Positions 1-7,558 of a DNA stretch of 41,006 nt are shown here, one piece after another. Made by a program: the position numbers and the translations under genes. The stretch comes from Pseudonocardia sp. GTDB taxonomy: Bacteria; Actinomycetota; Actinomycetes; Mycobacteriales; Pseudonocardiaceae. The stretch is from contig JAKDNL010000008.1 in NCBI GenBank assembly GCA_030451825.1, positions 1 through 41,006 on the forward strand, in the 5' to 3' direction. The number at the start of each line of letters is the position of its first letter. Within the stretch, counting starts at the first letter, position 1. Below the pieces are notes generated by a model. It did not search any database, was not told where the DNA came from, and worked only from the letters and a program-made list of their open reading frames with translations.

Positions 1-1
1 T

Positions 2-199
2 TCCCCCGGCGCCGGGTTTGTTTCGGGGGGGCGCCGGGGGCCCCGGGCCGGGGCGGGGGCCCCCCCGGGGGGGGCCGGGGCCGACGGCGACGTCCTCGAG
101 GTCGAACTGGCCGGTGTGGGACACCTCCGCACACCGATCCGAATCCAAGCCGTACCGACCCGGGACACGGTCCCGGCCTCCGCAGGAGGTAGCGCATGA
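2..199 (+). CDS. Fumarylacetoacetate hydrolase family protein, C-terminal fragment (runs off window)
   Basis: The frame ending at the TGA at 197-199 reads GDVLEVELAGVGHLRTPI near its end, the usual C-terminal strand of fumarylacetoacetate hydrolase/fumarylpyruvate hydrolase proteins (GDVVEVEI-G-G-LRNPV). The family cleaves C-C bonds in 2,4-diketo acids at the end of gentisate, homogentisate or homoprotocatechuate pathways. Only about 35 residues (from roughly base 80) are convincing. The upstream 80 bases are G and C runs that translate to Gly/Pro/Arg and may be poor-quality contig-end sequence. The stop overlaps the ATG of the cupin gene (ATGA), so the two are probably translationally coupled. 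Confidence 0.5.
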   Translation, partial: SPGAGFVSGGRRGPRAGAGAPPGGAGADGDVLEVELAGVGHLRTPIRIQAVPTRDTVPASAGGSA

Positions 200-675
200 C
201 TGAGACGACGACGTTCGGCCCCGCGACCGACCACGACCCACACCACGAGCTGGACCACGGCGCCGTTCCGGTCGTGACCCGCTCCGGGACCGAGGATCAC
301 GGCACCGGCCAGTCCGGCGGCGCGGTGCGGATCTCCGGCGTCTCGCGGCAGCACACCCCGGCGACCCGGATCTGGTTCGGCAAGGTCTCCAACGAGCCGG
401 GGTTCCGCTCGCTGCCACACCACCACGGCGCGGCCGAGACCGGCGGGTACGTGCTGTCCGGCACCGGCCGGATCTGGTTCGGCGAGAACTACGAGCAGTG
501 GGTCGAGCTGACCGAGGGCGACTTCGTGTTCGTCCCGCCGTACATGCCGCACGTCGAGGGCAACATGACCACCACCGAGAACCTGGTGTGGCTCACATGT
601 CGGACGCCGGACAACATCGTCGTCAATCTGCCCGAGGTCGACGACTCTGTCCTCGAGGGGTACCGGCGCGCATGA
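196..675 (+). CDS. Cupin domain protein
   Basis: A 159-residue single-domain cupin. The first metal motif is visible as PHHHGAAETGGYVLSGTG (about residues 75-92), and the second as EGDFVFVPPYMPH (about 112-124), giving a His/Glu/His metal site on a small beta barrel. The first 45 residues are polar and probably disordered. The start follows AGGAGG in cgcaggaggtagcgcATG. It overlaps the gene before it and the thioesterase after it by four bases, so it belongs to the same aromatic-acid operon. It may be a small ring-modifying enzyme or a ligand-binding accessory protein. It is too short and divergent for a bicupin gentisate dioxygenase, so no reaction is assigned. Confidence 0.75.
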   Translation: MTETTTFGPATDHDPHHELDHGAVPVVTRSGTEDHGTGQSGGAVRISGVSRQHTPATRIWFGKVSNEPGFRSLPHHHGAAETGGYVLSGTGRIWFGENYEQWVELTEGDFVFVPPYMPHVEGNMTTTENLVWLTCRTPDNIVVNLPEVDDSVLEGYRRA

Positions 676-1550
676 CCACCACACCGATGCCCCCGGAGAC
701 CGAGCGGTCCTCTGCGCCGCTGCTCGCGGCGCTCGACCTGACCCCAGATGGCGACGACACGTTCCTCGGCACCCACCAGGTCATCCCGTCCGGCCGCGCC
801 TACGGCGGCGAGATCGTCGCCCAGGCCGAGCGCGCGATGTCGCTGACCGTCGGCGACGACCGCCGCATCATCAGTCTGCACGGCTACTTCCTGCGCGCTG
901 GCGACGTCGACGACAAGACCCGCTGGGAGGTCGAACGCGTCCGCGACGGCCGCGGCTTCTCCCACCGCGCCGTACGCGGCACGCAGCACGGCAAGGAGAT
1001 CTTCAGGGCGATGGCCCAGTTCGGCGTCCCCACCACCGGCATCGAGCACGACCAGACGATCCCGGACGACGCCGGGGACCCGGAGACGCTTCCGTCCACC
1101 GCCGATGCGCTGTCTGGTGCGGACACCCGCGACGCCCAGTACTGGCGGTACCACCGCAGCTTCGACATCCGGCACGCCCCGAGCTCGCTCTACACCACAC
1201 CGGACGGGGAACGGGGCCGCAGCCAGTTCGTCTGGCTCCGTGCGTGGGACCGGCTGCCGGACGACCCGGACCTCCACCGCAGCGCGCTGACCTACGTCTG
1301 CGACTACACGCTGCTCGAGCCGATCCTGCGCCACCACGGTGCCGCATGGGCACTCGACGGCGTCGTTACCGCCAGCCTCGACCACGCGATGTGGTGGCAC
1401 CACGACGGGCGGATGGACGACTGGGTCGCCCTCGTGCAGGACACCCCGTTCGCCGGCCGGGGCACCGGGCTCGGCACCGCACGCCTGTTCGCACACGACG
1501 GCCGCCTGCTCGCCACGGTCGTCCAGGAAGGGCTGGTCACACTGCCATGA
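672..1550 (+). CDS. Acyl-CoA thioesterase, TesB type (double hotdog)
   Basis: A 292-residue protein of usual TesB length. The N-terminal hotdog carries QVIPSGRAYGGEIVAQA and SLHGYFLRAGD; the C-terminal hotdog carries ALTYVCDYTLLEP with the conserved Asp and SLDHAMWWHH. The family hydrolyses acyl-CoA esters to free acid and CoA in the cytoplasm. The ATG at 672 overlaps the cupin stop, and the stop overlaps the start of the fused hydroxylase gene, so the three are coupled. Next to a salicylyl/aminobenzoyl-CoA hydroxylase it may release the hydroxylated aryl acid (for example gentisate) from CoA; that substrate is inferred from context only. Confidence 0.85.
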   Translation: MTTTPMPPETERSSAPLLAALDLTPDGDDTFLGTHQVIPSGRAYGGEIVAQAERAMSLTVGDDRRIISLHGYFLRAGDVDDKTRWEVERVRDGRGFSHRAVRGTQHGKEIFRAMAQFGVPTTGIEHDQTIPDDAGDPETLPSTADALSGADTRDAQYWRYHRSFDIRHAPSSLYTTPDGERGRSQFVWLRAWDRLPDDPDLHRSALTYVCDYTLLEPILRHHGAAWALDGVVTASLDHAMWWHHDGRMDDWVALVQDTPFAGRGTGLGTARLFAHDGRLLATVVQEGLVTLP

Positions 1551-3844
1551 GTCGCGCGAAGAAGATCGCCGCCGTCGGGGGCGGCCCGGCCGGATTGTTC
1601 GCGTCGATCTTGCTGAAGAAGTCCGACCCGACCCGCGAGATCACCGTCTACGAGCGCAATGCCGCCGACGACACCTTCGGCTTCGGCGTCGTGTTCTCCG
1701 AGGAAACCCTCGACAACATTGAGCACGCCGACCCGGAGTCATTGCAGCGCATCGCCGCGGAGTTCCGGCACTGGTCGGCCATCGACGTCGACTTCCTCGG
1801 CACGTGGGAACGCAGCGACGGGCACGCGTTCGCCGCGCTGGAGCGCAAGCGGCTGCTCGCCATCCTCGGAGAGCGGGCCACCGAGCTCGGCGTCGACGTC
1901 CGCTACGCCACCGAGGCGCTGGCGCTCGACGAGCTGCGCGAGAACAACGACCTGGTCATCGCCGCAGACGGCGTGAACTCACGCATCCGCACGGCGCTGG
2001 CCGACCGGTTCCGGCCGTCGGTGGACCATCGGACCGCGAAGTATGTGTGGTTCGCGACAACCCAACCGTTCGACTGCTTCACTTTCCAGTTCGTCGAAAC
2101 CGAGGACGGCCTGTTCTGGGCGCACATCTACCCGTTCGACGGCGAGCGCTCGACGTTCATCGTAGAAACCGACGAGGACACCTGGCGCCGCGCCGGCCTC
2201 GAAGAGTTCGCCGACGCACCGCGCCGCCTCGGCGAGAACGACGAGCGCTCCATGCGGTTCTGTGAGCAGATCTTCGCCGACCTCCTCGATGGCCACGGTC
2301 TGATCGGCAATAACTCCGGCTGGCTCTCGTTCGGCGTGGTGCGCAACGAGAACTGGTACGCCGGCAACGTCGCACTGGCTGGAGACGCCGCGCACACCGC
2401 GCACTTCTCCATCGGCTCCGGCACGAAGCTGGCCCTGGAGGACGCGATCGGACTCGCCGCAGCCGTCGACCGCGAAGCGGACGTCGACGCGGCTGTGAAG
2501 GCCTACGAGGAAGACCGCAAGCCGGTCGTCGAGTCGCTGCAGCGCTCCGCGCAGACGAGCCTGGAGTGGTTCGAGGGCGCGCGGCGCTACCGCGGGCTCG
2601 ATCCGACGCAGTTCGCGTTCCAGCTCCTGACCCGCTCGCAACGGGTCACCTACGACAACCTGAAGCTGCGCGACGCCGGCTACGTGTCGCGGGTGGACTC
2701 CTGGCTCGCGGCGCGGACCCGGGAGCAGGGATTCGACGTCGACGACAGCACACCGCCGATGTTCCACCCCTACCGGCTGCGCGGCCTCGAGCTGGCGAAC
2801 CGGATCGTCGTCTCGCCGATGGCGCAGTACTCAGCCACCGACGGCGTCCCCGACGACTGGCATCTGGTGCACCTCGGCGGGCGCGCCCAGGGCGGCGCCG
2901 GCCTGGTGATGACCGAGATGATCTGCACCTCGCCGCAGGGCCGGATCACCCCGGGCTGCCCAGGCCTCTACACCGACGAACAGCGGGACGCCTGGGCGCG
3001 GATCGTGCGGTTCGTGCACGAACGCACGAGCGCGAAGATCGGTGCGCAGCTCGGCCACTCCGGGCGCAAGGGCTCGACGAAGGTCATGTGGGAGGGCATC
3101 GACGAGCCGCTGCCCGAGGGCAACTGGGAGATCCTGGCGCCGAGCCCGATCCCGTACCGCCCGGACAGCCAAGTTCCCCGCGAGGCTACGCACGCCGACC
3201 TGGACCGGGTGGTGGCCGAGTTCGTGGCCAACACCTGCCGCGCCGCCGAGGCCGGGTTCGACCTGCTGGAGCTGCACTTCGCGCACGGCTACCTGCTGTC
3301 GGGCTTCTTGTCGCCGCTGTCCAACCAGCGCGACGACGACTACGGCGGCCTGCTGGAGAACCGGGCCCGCCTCGGGCTGCAGATCCTCGACGCCGTCCGC
3401 GAGGTCTGGCCGGACCACAAGCCGATCAGCGTCCGGATCAGCGCCACCGACTGGGTCGACGACGGCGGATTCACCGGCGACGACGCCGTCGCGCTCGCCC
3501 CGATGCTCGCCGCGCACGGCGCCGACATCATTGACGTCTCCACCGGCCAGACCAGCGTCGAGGCGAGACCGAAGTACGGCCGACTCTACCAGACTCCGTT
3601 CGCCGACCGGATCCGACAAGAGACCGCCATCCCCACCATCACCGTCGGCGCCGTCGCCTCGGTCGAGGACGCCAACACGATCATCGCCAGCGGCCGCGCC
3701 GACCTGTGCGCGCTCGCCCGCCCGCACCTCGTCGACCCCTACTGGACACTGAACGCAGCCCTCGACCAGGACCACCGAGGCCACGAGATCCCAAAGCAGT
3801 ACGGCTCTGGGCTCTCCGCCCGACGTCGCGAACAGACGCCGTAA
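1547..3844 (+). CDS. Fused aryl-CoA flavin hydroxylase / old yellow enzyme (salicylyl-CoA 5-hydroxylase or 2-aminobenzoyl-CoA monooxygenase/reductase type)
   Basis: A 765-residue two-domain flavoprotein. Residues 1 to about 400 form a class A FAD monooxygenase: the dinucleotide motif VGGGPAG lies near residue 10, and the second FAD motif ALAGDAAHTAHFSIGSG follows in the middle. Residues from about 403 form an old-yellow-enzyme barrel with NRIVVSPMAQYS, IGAQLGHSGRKG, LHFAHGYLLSGFLSPLSNQ and TVGAV. This fusion is that of Azoarcus 2-aminobenzoyl-CoA monooxygenase/reductase and of proteins annotated as bifunctional salicylyl-CoA 5-hydroxylase/oxidoreductase. Both activate a CoA-bound ortho-substituted benzoate with O2 and NAD(P)H. 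The thioesterase and FAH neighbours favour salicylate to gentisate; the tryptophan-to-anthranilate genes further right favour aminobenzoyl-CoA. Sequence alone does not decide. ATG at 1547 overlaps the previous stop. Confidence 0.85.
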   Translation: MSRAKKIAAVGGGPAGLFASILLKKSDPTREITVYERNAADDTFGFGVVFSEETLDNIEHADPESLQRIAAEFRHWSAIDVDFLGTWERSDGHAFAALERKRLLAILGERATELGVDVRYATEALALDELRENNDLVIAADGVNSRIRTALADRFRPSVDHRTAKYVWFATTQPFDCFTFQFVETEDGLFWAHIYPFDGERSTFIVETDEDTWRRAGLEEFADAPRRLGENDERSMRFCEQIFADLLDGHGLIGNNSGWLSFGVVRNENWYAGNVALAGDAAHTAHFSIGSGTKLALEDAIGLAAAVDREADVDAAVKAYEEDRKPVVESLQRSAQTSLEWFEGARRYRGLDPTQFAFQLLTRSQRVTYDNLKLRDAGYVSRVDSWLAARTREQGFDVDDSTPPMFHPYRLRGLELANRIVVSPMAQYSATDGVPDDWHLVHLGGRAQGGAGLVMTEMICTSPQGRITPGCPGLYTDEQRDAWARIVRFVHERTSAKIGAQLGHSGRKGSTKVMWEGIDEPLPEGNWEILAPSPIPYRPDSQVPREATHADLDRVVAEFVANTCRAAEAGFDLLELHFAHGYLLSGFLSPLSNQRDDDYGGLLENRARLGLQILDAVREVWPDHKPISVRISATDWVDDGGFTGDDAVALAPMLAAHGADIIDVSTGQTSVEARPKYGRLYQTPFADRIRQETAIPTITVGAVASVEDANTIIASGRADLCALARPHLVDPYWTLNAALDQDHRGHEIPKQYGSGLSARRREQTP

Positions 3845-3934
3845 CCATACTCTCACCCGCCGGGTGCCCTTCGTCGACACCGACGCCAGCGGACGAACAT
3901 ACTGGTCCTCGCCTCGGTGGCCGCCGGTGTCCAG

Positions 3935-4200
3935 CACAACCGGCGCGGCTGCACTCGGTGCAGGCCGAGGACCACAGCGTTGAGTTGCGGCTGCGGTCCG
4001 AACCGTCGTGACAACCTCACTGGCGAACGCACCTGCATGCGAACCGGATCCACTCGCTGCTGCCCGATCTGGTCCCGGGCGGCGCCAAGCGCAATCTCAC
4101 CGCCGCGACTGCCGCTGGCCTGCTGCGACCGTGTGAGGGCGTCCGGGCTGGTGCCGTCGAACTCCGTGGAACCCGGGTCATCTTCGTCGGCCCAAGTCTT
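3935..4200 (+). pseudogene. IS110-family transposase remnant, frameshifted
   Basis: Three reading frames in succession give pieces of one IS110 transposase: VQAEDHSVELRLRS (about 3960-4005), RRDNLTGERT (about 4004-4035) and ANRIHSLLPDLVPGGAKRNL followed by TAATAAGLLR (about 4039-4134). Joined, they match the helical region behind the DEDD catalytic domain of IS110 transposases. The catalytic N-terminus and the C-terminal domain are absent, so the element is dead. It sits in the 580-base gap between the aromatic-acid operon and the regulator gene and marks the left edge of the BMC cluster. The rest of the gap (4200-4426) shows nothing recognisable except a weak GTCTTCTAG sequence near 4195. 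Confidence 0.65.
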
Positions 4201-4426
4201 CTAGTAGAGGGCCGCCGCCCGTCGCTGGTGAACGTTGCACTCATGAGAAACTGGCGGCGTGGGACCGGCTCCACGACGGAGTCGTGCGTGCAGGCTCCGG
4301 GTCCACAGGACGGTCTGAAGACGTGATTCAGTCGGGGCAAGGTGTCGGCTGGCCGGCTGCGGGCGTGACCTTCGTCGGAGGCGCCCTGCAACACCCTGCC
4401 GAGCTTATCCCGCTGCGAGGTTGTCG

Positions 4427-5257
4427 ATGTCCGAGCTCTTCACGACCCCCCCCATCAACGTCGATATCGGGCACCAGTCGGAGGCGAAGTACCTCCGGAT
4501 CGCTCGCGAGATCGCCGAGACGATCGAATCCGGACGCCTCACCCCCGGGCGCGCACTTCCCGCCCAGCGTGAGATGGCCGAGCATTTCGGCGTCACCCTG
4601 ATGACCATGCGCCAGGCGCTGAACCTGCTGGTTGACCAGGGCCTCGTGAACGTGAACCACGGCCGGGGCACGTTCGTGGCCGAACGGCCGCACCGGATGT
4701 TGCTCGACGGCCTGACGAGCTTCGCTGAGCAGATGGCCATGGCCGGGCGGGTACTGCGCAGCGAGCTCCTCCATGCGGGCGAGATGCCCGCGCCGCACGG
4801 CGTCCGGGCCCGGATGGGCCTGGAGGGCAGCTCGGTCTTCTGCATCACGCGGCGGCGGTGGATCGACGAGACCCCCATAGTGTTCTCGATGTCCTTGGTG
4901 CCGCTGGACATCGCCGTCGACCTGGACGTCGCGCAGCTCGCCGACGCGTCGCTCTACGACACCCTTGCCGAACGGTGTGGACTGATCGTGGATCGCTCCG
5001 TCGAGTCCTTCCGGGCCGCCCTGATGACCGAGGAGGAGGCGGCGGTGCTGCATCGCCCGGCGGGCTCTCCCGCCCTGGTGAACTCCCGGCTCACGTTCGA
5101 TCGGACCGGGCGGCCCATTGTCGACGACCGCGTGGTGATGCCAGGCGACGAGATCGTCGTTTCGACCGAACGTCGAGTGGAGCACCTCGACGTGTCCCTG
5201 CGGTTGCCCGGCGACGACACCGTCGAGTCGGAGGCCGAGCCCGACGAGACTGGCTGA
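4427..5257 (+). CDS. GntR-family transcriptional regulator, HutC/UTRA subfamily
   Basis: A 276-residue protein. Residues about 20-85 form the GntR winged helix-turn-helix (IAREIAETIESGRLTPGRAL, then FGVTLMTMRQALNLLVDQGL and the wing GRGTFV). Residues about 100-265 form a UTRA effector domain of the HutC subfamily. Such proteins usually repress catabolic operons through GT-N-TA-N-AC palindromes and release them on binding a small effector. The start is the ATG at 4427, six bases behind GAGG; the in-frame TTG at 4421 is too close to it. The gene stands at the head of the cluster, 113 bases before trpB, and palindromes of the expected kind lie before several transcription units. No clear site precedes the gene itself. 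The effector is unknown. Confidence 0.9.
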   Translation: MSELFTTPPINVDIGHQSEAKYLRIAREIAETIESGRLTPGRALPAQREMAEHFGVTLMTMRQALNLLVDQGLVNVNHGRGTFVAERPHRMLLDGLTSFAEQMAMAGRVLRSELLHAGEMPAPHGVRARMGLEGSSVFCITRRRWIDETPIVFSMSLVPLDIAVDLDVAQLADASLYDTLAERCGLIVDRSVESFRAALMTEEEAAVLHRPAGSPALVNSRLTFDRTGRPIVDDRVVMPGDEIVVSTERRVEHLDVSLRLPGDDTVESEAEPDETG

Positions 5258-5291
5258 GCGCGGGCTGCTCCGAAGTCGCAGCCCTAGCCGT

Positions 5292-5307
5292 GAGTGTTCT
5301 ATAACAT
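5292..5307. promoter_or_regulatory. Putative GntR operator A, upstream of trpB1
   Basis: The core GTTCTATAAC at 5296-5305 lies about 65 bases before the GTG of trpB1. Its complement, GTTATAGAAC, is identical to the core upstream of the TrpA3 gene. It fits the dyad GTTNTANAAC expected for a HutC-type regulator. It also contains a possible -10 hexamer (TATAAC), so regulator binding could block the promoter. Confidence 0.6.
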
Positions 5308-5370
5308 CGGGTACTCGCTGCCGGGCACACCGAGACCCGGATCCGTGGCGAGGGCGAAAGGAACGGTTGC

Positions 5371-6633
5371 GTGATTTCGAACCCCGGTACCGAAGCGTCC
5401 TCGCCGGACATCGCAACGCGCGATCAGGGTGAGCCGACGGCGGTGCTCGCGGCCGCCGAACGGTCGTTGATGTCGGACCCGGGGCATCGGGGCCGGTTCG
5501 CCGAGTTCGGCGGCCGCTTCGTGCCCGAGTCCCTGATTCCCGCGTGCGAGGAGCTCGAGGCGGCGTTCCGCGACGCCCGCATCGACCCCCACTTCACCCA
5601 GAGACTGTCGCACTTGCTCGACGTGTACGCCGGACGGCCCACGCCCGTCACACCGGCTCCCCGGCTCTCCGCGGAGCTGGGCATCACGCTGCTGCTTAAG
5701 CGGGAGGACCTGGCCCACACCGGATCCCACAAGATCAATAACGTGATTGGGCAGTCGCTGTTGGCCCAGCGCATGGGCAGGACCCGCCTGATCGCCGAGA
5801 CCGGTGCCGGGCAGCACGGGGTGGCGACCGCGACAGCCGGCGCGCTGCTCGGGCTGGACGTCACGGTGTACATGGGCGAGGTCGACACCGCCCGGCAGGA
5901 GCTGAACGTCTTCCGGATGGAGCTGCTGGGGGCCGAGGTGGTGCCGGTGACCACCGGCACCCGCACGCTCAAGGATGCCACGAACGAGGCGCTGCGACAG
6001 TGGGTCTCCCGGACCGAGGACACCTACTACTGCATCGGCTCGGTCATGGGGCCGCATCCGTACCCGTGGATGGTACGGGAGTTCCAGCGGGTCATCGGGC
6101 GGGAGGCGCGGCAGCAGTGCGCCAGCCTGCTGATCCGAGGCGTCCCCGATGTCGTCGTCGCCTGCGTCGGCGGCGGGTCGAACGCAGCAGGGACCTTCGC
6201 CGGCTTCGTTGACACGACGACGCGCCTGGTCGGCGTGGAGGCGGCAGGCGGCGCGGCGATGACCGACGGCTCGGTGGGCATCCTGCACGGCTTCCGGTCT
6301 CAGGTGCTTCAGGACGAGGACGGCCAGATCGCTGAGGCCCACTCGATCTCGGCCGGCCTGGACTATCCCGGGGTCGGCCCCGAACACGCCGCGCTCGGCG
6401 GGTCGGGCAGGGCGGAGTACGTCACGGCGACCGACGAGGAAGTCGTCGAGGCCGTGGTGAGGCTGGCCCGCGCGGAGGGGATCCTCGCCGCACTCGAGTC
6501 GGGACACGCGCTGGCCTGGATCTTGCGAGCAGTCGCGAGCGGCGACATCACACCCGGCAGCACGGTGCTGATGACGCTCTCCGGACGGGGGGACAAGGAC
6601 GTGAGCGAGCTGAGGAAGCGGGTGGGAACGTGA
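5371..6633 (+). CDS. trpB: Tryptophan synthase beta chain, TrpB1 type
   Basis: A 420-residue PLP enzyme joining L-serine to indole to give tryptophan. From about residue 42 it is a standard TrpB1: GRFAEFGGRFVPESL, the PLP lysine in HTGSHKINNVIGQ, the catalytic Glu in AETGAGQHGVATATA, the phosphate loop VACVGGGSNAAG, and SAGLDYPGVGPEH. All key residues are present. An extra N-terminal segment of about 40 residues includes a possible amphipathic helix (PTAVLAAAERSLM, about 22-34). The start is GTG at 5371 behind AAAGGAA. The stop overlaps trpA, as in ordinary trpBA pairs, but no other trp biosynthesis gene is here, which argues for a dedicated copy in this cluster. Confidence 0.92.
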   Translation: MISNPGTEASSPDIATRDQGEPTAVLAAAERSLMSDPGHRGRFAEFGGRFVPESLIPACEELEAAFRDARIDPHFTQRLSHLLDVYAGRPTPVTPAPRLSAELGITLLLKREDLAHTGSHKINNVIGQSLLAQRMGRTRLIAETGAGQHGVATATAGALLGLDVTVYMGEVDTARQELNVFRMELLGAEVVPVTTGTRTLKDATNEALRQWVSRTEDTYYCIGSVMGPHPYPWMVREFQRVIGREARQQCASLLIRGVPDVVVACVGGGSNAAGTFAGFVDTTTRLVGVEAAGGAAMTDGSVGILHGFRSQVLQDEDGQIAEAHSISAGLDYPGVGPEHAALGGSGRAEYVTATDEEVVEAVVRLARAEGILAALESGHALAWILRAVASGDITPGSTVLMTLSGRGDKDVSELRKRVGT

Positions 6634-7430
6634 CGGGCGAGCGTCCGCGCGTGGTGGAGGGCTCCCTGCGAGCCCGCCGTGACCGCGGGGAACCGTCGCT
6701 GGTGCCCTACGTCATGGCGGGCGTCGCCCCGGACTGGCCCGATCAAGTCCGGGCCTGCGTCGACGCGGGTGCCGACGCCGTCGAGATCGGCTTGCCATTC
6801 TCCGATCCGATGCTCGACGGTCCGGTCATCCAGGCAGCCTCGACCCGGGCGCTCGCGCGCGGGGTGACCGTCTCCGGCCTGTTGGACGAGGTCGCGGGGA
6901 TCTCCGTCGACGTCCCGCTGGTCGCCATGACCTACAGCAACGTCGTGCACCGCCGCGGCGACGCCGCGTTCTGTCGCGGCCTGGCCGAGACCGGGATCGC
7001 CGGGCTCATCGCACCCGACACGCCCCTCGACGAGATCGACGAGCTCAGGGCGGCGGCCGATGCCGCGCCCCTCGAGCTGGCGCTGCTAGTCGCGCCGATT
7101 ACCGCCCCGGAACGGGCGGCCCGGGTGGCCGAGCGCAGCCGCGGGTTCGTGTACGTGGTGAGCAACATGGGTGTGACCGGCGGCCGGAGCACGGTCTCGG
7201 GCACGGTCGCACGCACGACGGCGACGGTGCGGGCGGCCACGACCCTGCCGGTCCTGGTGGGGTTCGGAATTTCCACTCCCGAGCAGGCCGCCGAGGTCGC
7301 ACGCCATGCGGACGGGGTGATCGTGGCGTCCGCCCTGGTCGCCGACGTTCTGGACGGGGCCGACGCCGCCGGGGTGGGGCGAAGGGTCACCCGGTTCCGG
7401 CGGGGTGTCGACGGTGGCCGCGGGCGCTGA
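6630..7430 (+). CDS. trpA: Tryptophan synthase alpha chain (TrpA1)
   Basis: A 266-residue TIM barrel that cleaves indole-3-glycerol phosphate to indole and glyceraldehyde 3-phosphate. The catalytic glutamate is in AVEIGLPFSDP and the aspartate in MLDGPVIQ. The loop after strand 3 reads MTYSNVV, and the phosphate-binding loop reads SNMGVTGGRS, so the protein looks catalytically complete. GTG at 6630 overlaps the trpB stop by four bases, so the two subunits should be made together. No indole-glycerol-phosphate synthase (TrpC) is visible in the window, so IGP would come from elsewhere or the native substrate is an analogue. Two further divergent TrpA paralogues lie at 28170 and 31843. Confidence 0.9.
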   Translation: MTGERPRVVEGSLRARRDRGEPSLVPYVMAGVAPDWPDQVRACVDAGADAVEIGLPFSDPMLDGPVIQAASTRALARGVTVSGLLDEVAGISVDVPLVAMTYSNVVHRRGDAAFCRGLAETGIAGLIAPDTPLDEIDELRAAADAAPLELALLVAPITAPERAARVAERSRGFVYVVSNMGVTGGRSTVSGTVARTTATVRAATTLPVLVGFGISTPEQAAEVARHADGVIVASALVADVLDGADAAGVGRRVTRFRRGVDGGRGR

Positions 7431-7444
7431 CCGGCGCCCTCCCT

Positions 7445-7489
7445 TGCCTTCGCCCCGGCAAGTGCTATAGAACTCTTGTTGCCGGGACT
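7445..7489. promoter_or_regulatory. Putative GntR operator B, inside a longer inverted repeat
   Basis: GCTATAGAAC at 7464-7473 differs from the shared dyad GTTNTANAAC at one base and is followed by TCTT, like the other sites. It is flanked by CCGGCAA (about 7455-7461) and TTGCCGG (about 7479-7485), which are exact reverse complements, so the whole stretch could also form a hairpin. It lies between the end of trpA and the KAS III-like gene, about 85 bases before that start, and could serve as operator, as trpA terminator, or both. Confidence 0.5.
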
Positions 7490-7558
7490 GCCCCGCCGTG
7501 GCTCCGGTCGGACGGAGGATGACGCCTCCGCCGGGACGGTCCGGGAGGTTGTCGTCCA

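Noticed and set aside
4192-4206. Possible GntR site GTCTTCTAG upstream of the regulator gene
   Set aside because: Only one half resembles site C, the dyad is missing, and it lies 220 bases from the gene inside IS110 debris.
5371-7430. Ordinary housekeeping trp biosynthesis operon
   Set aside because: trpB and trpA stand without trpC, trpD or trpE, behind a catabolic-type GntR regulator and next to tryptophan-degrading and BMC genes.
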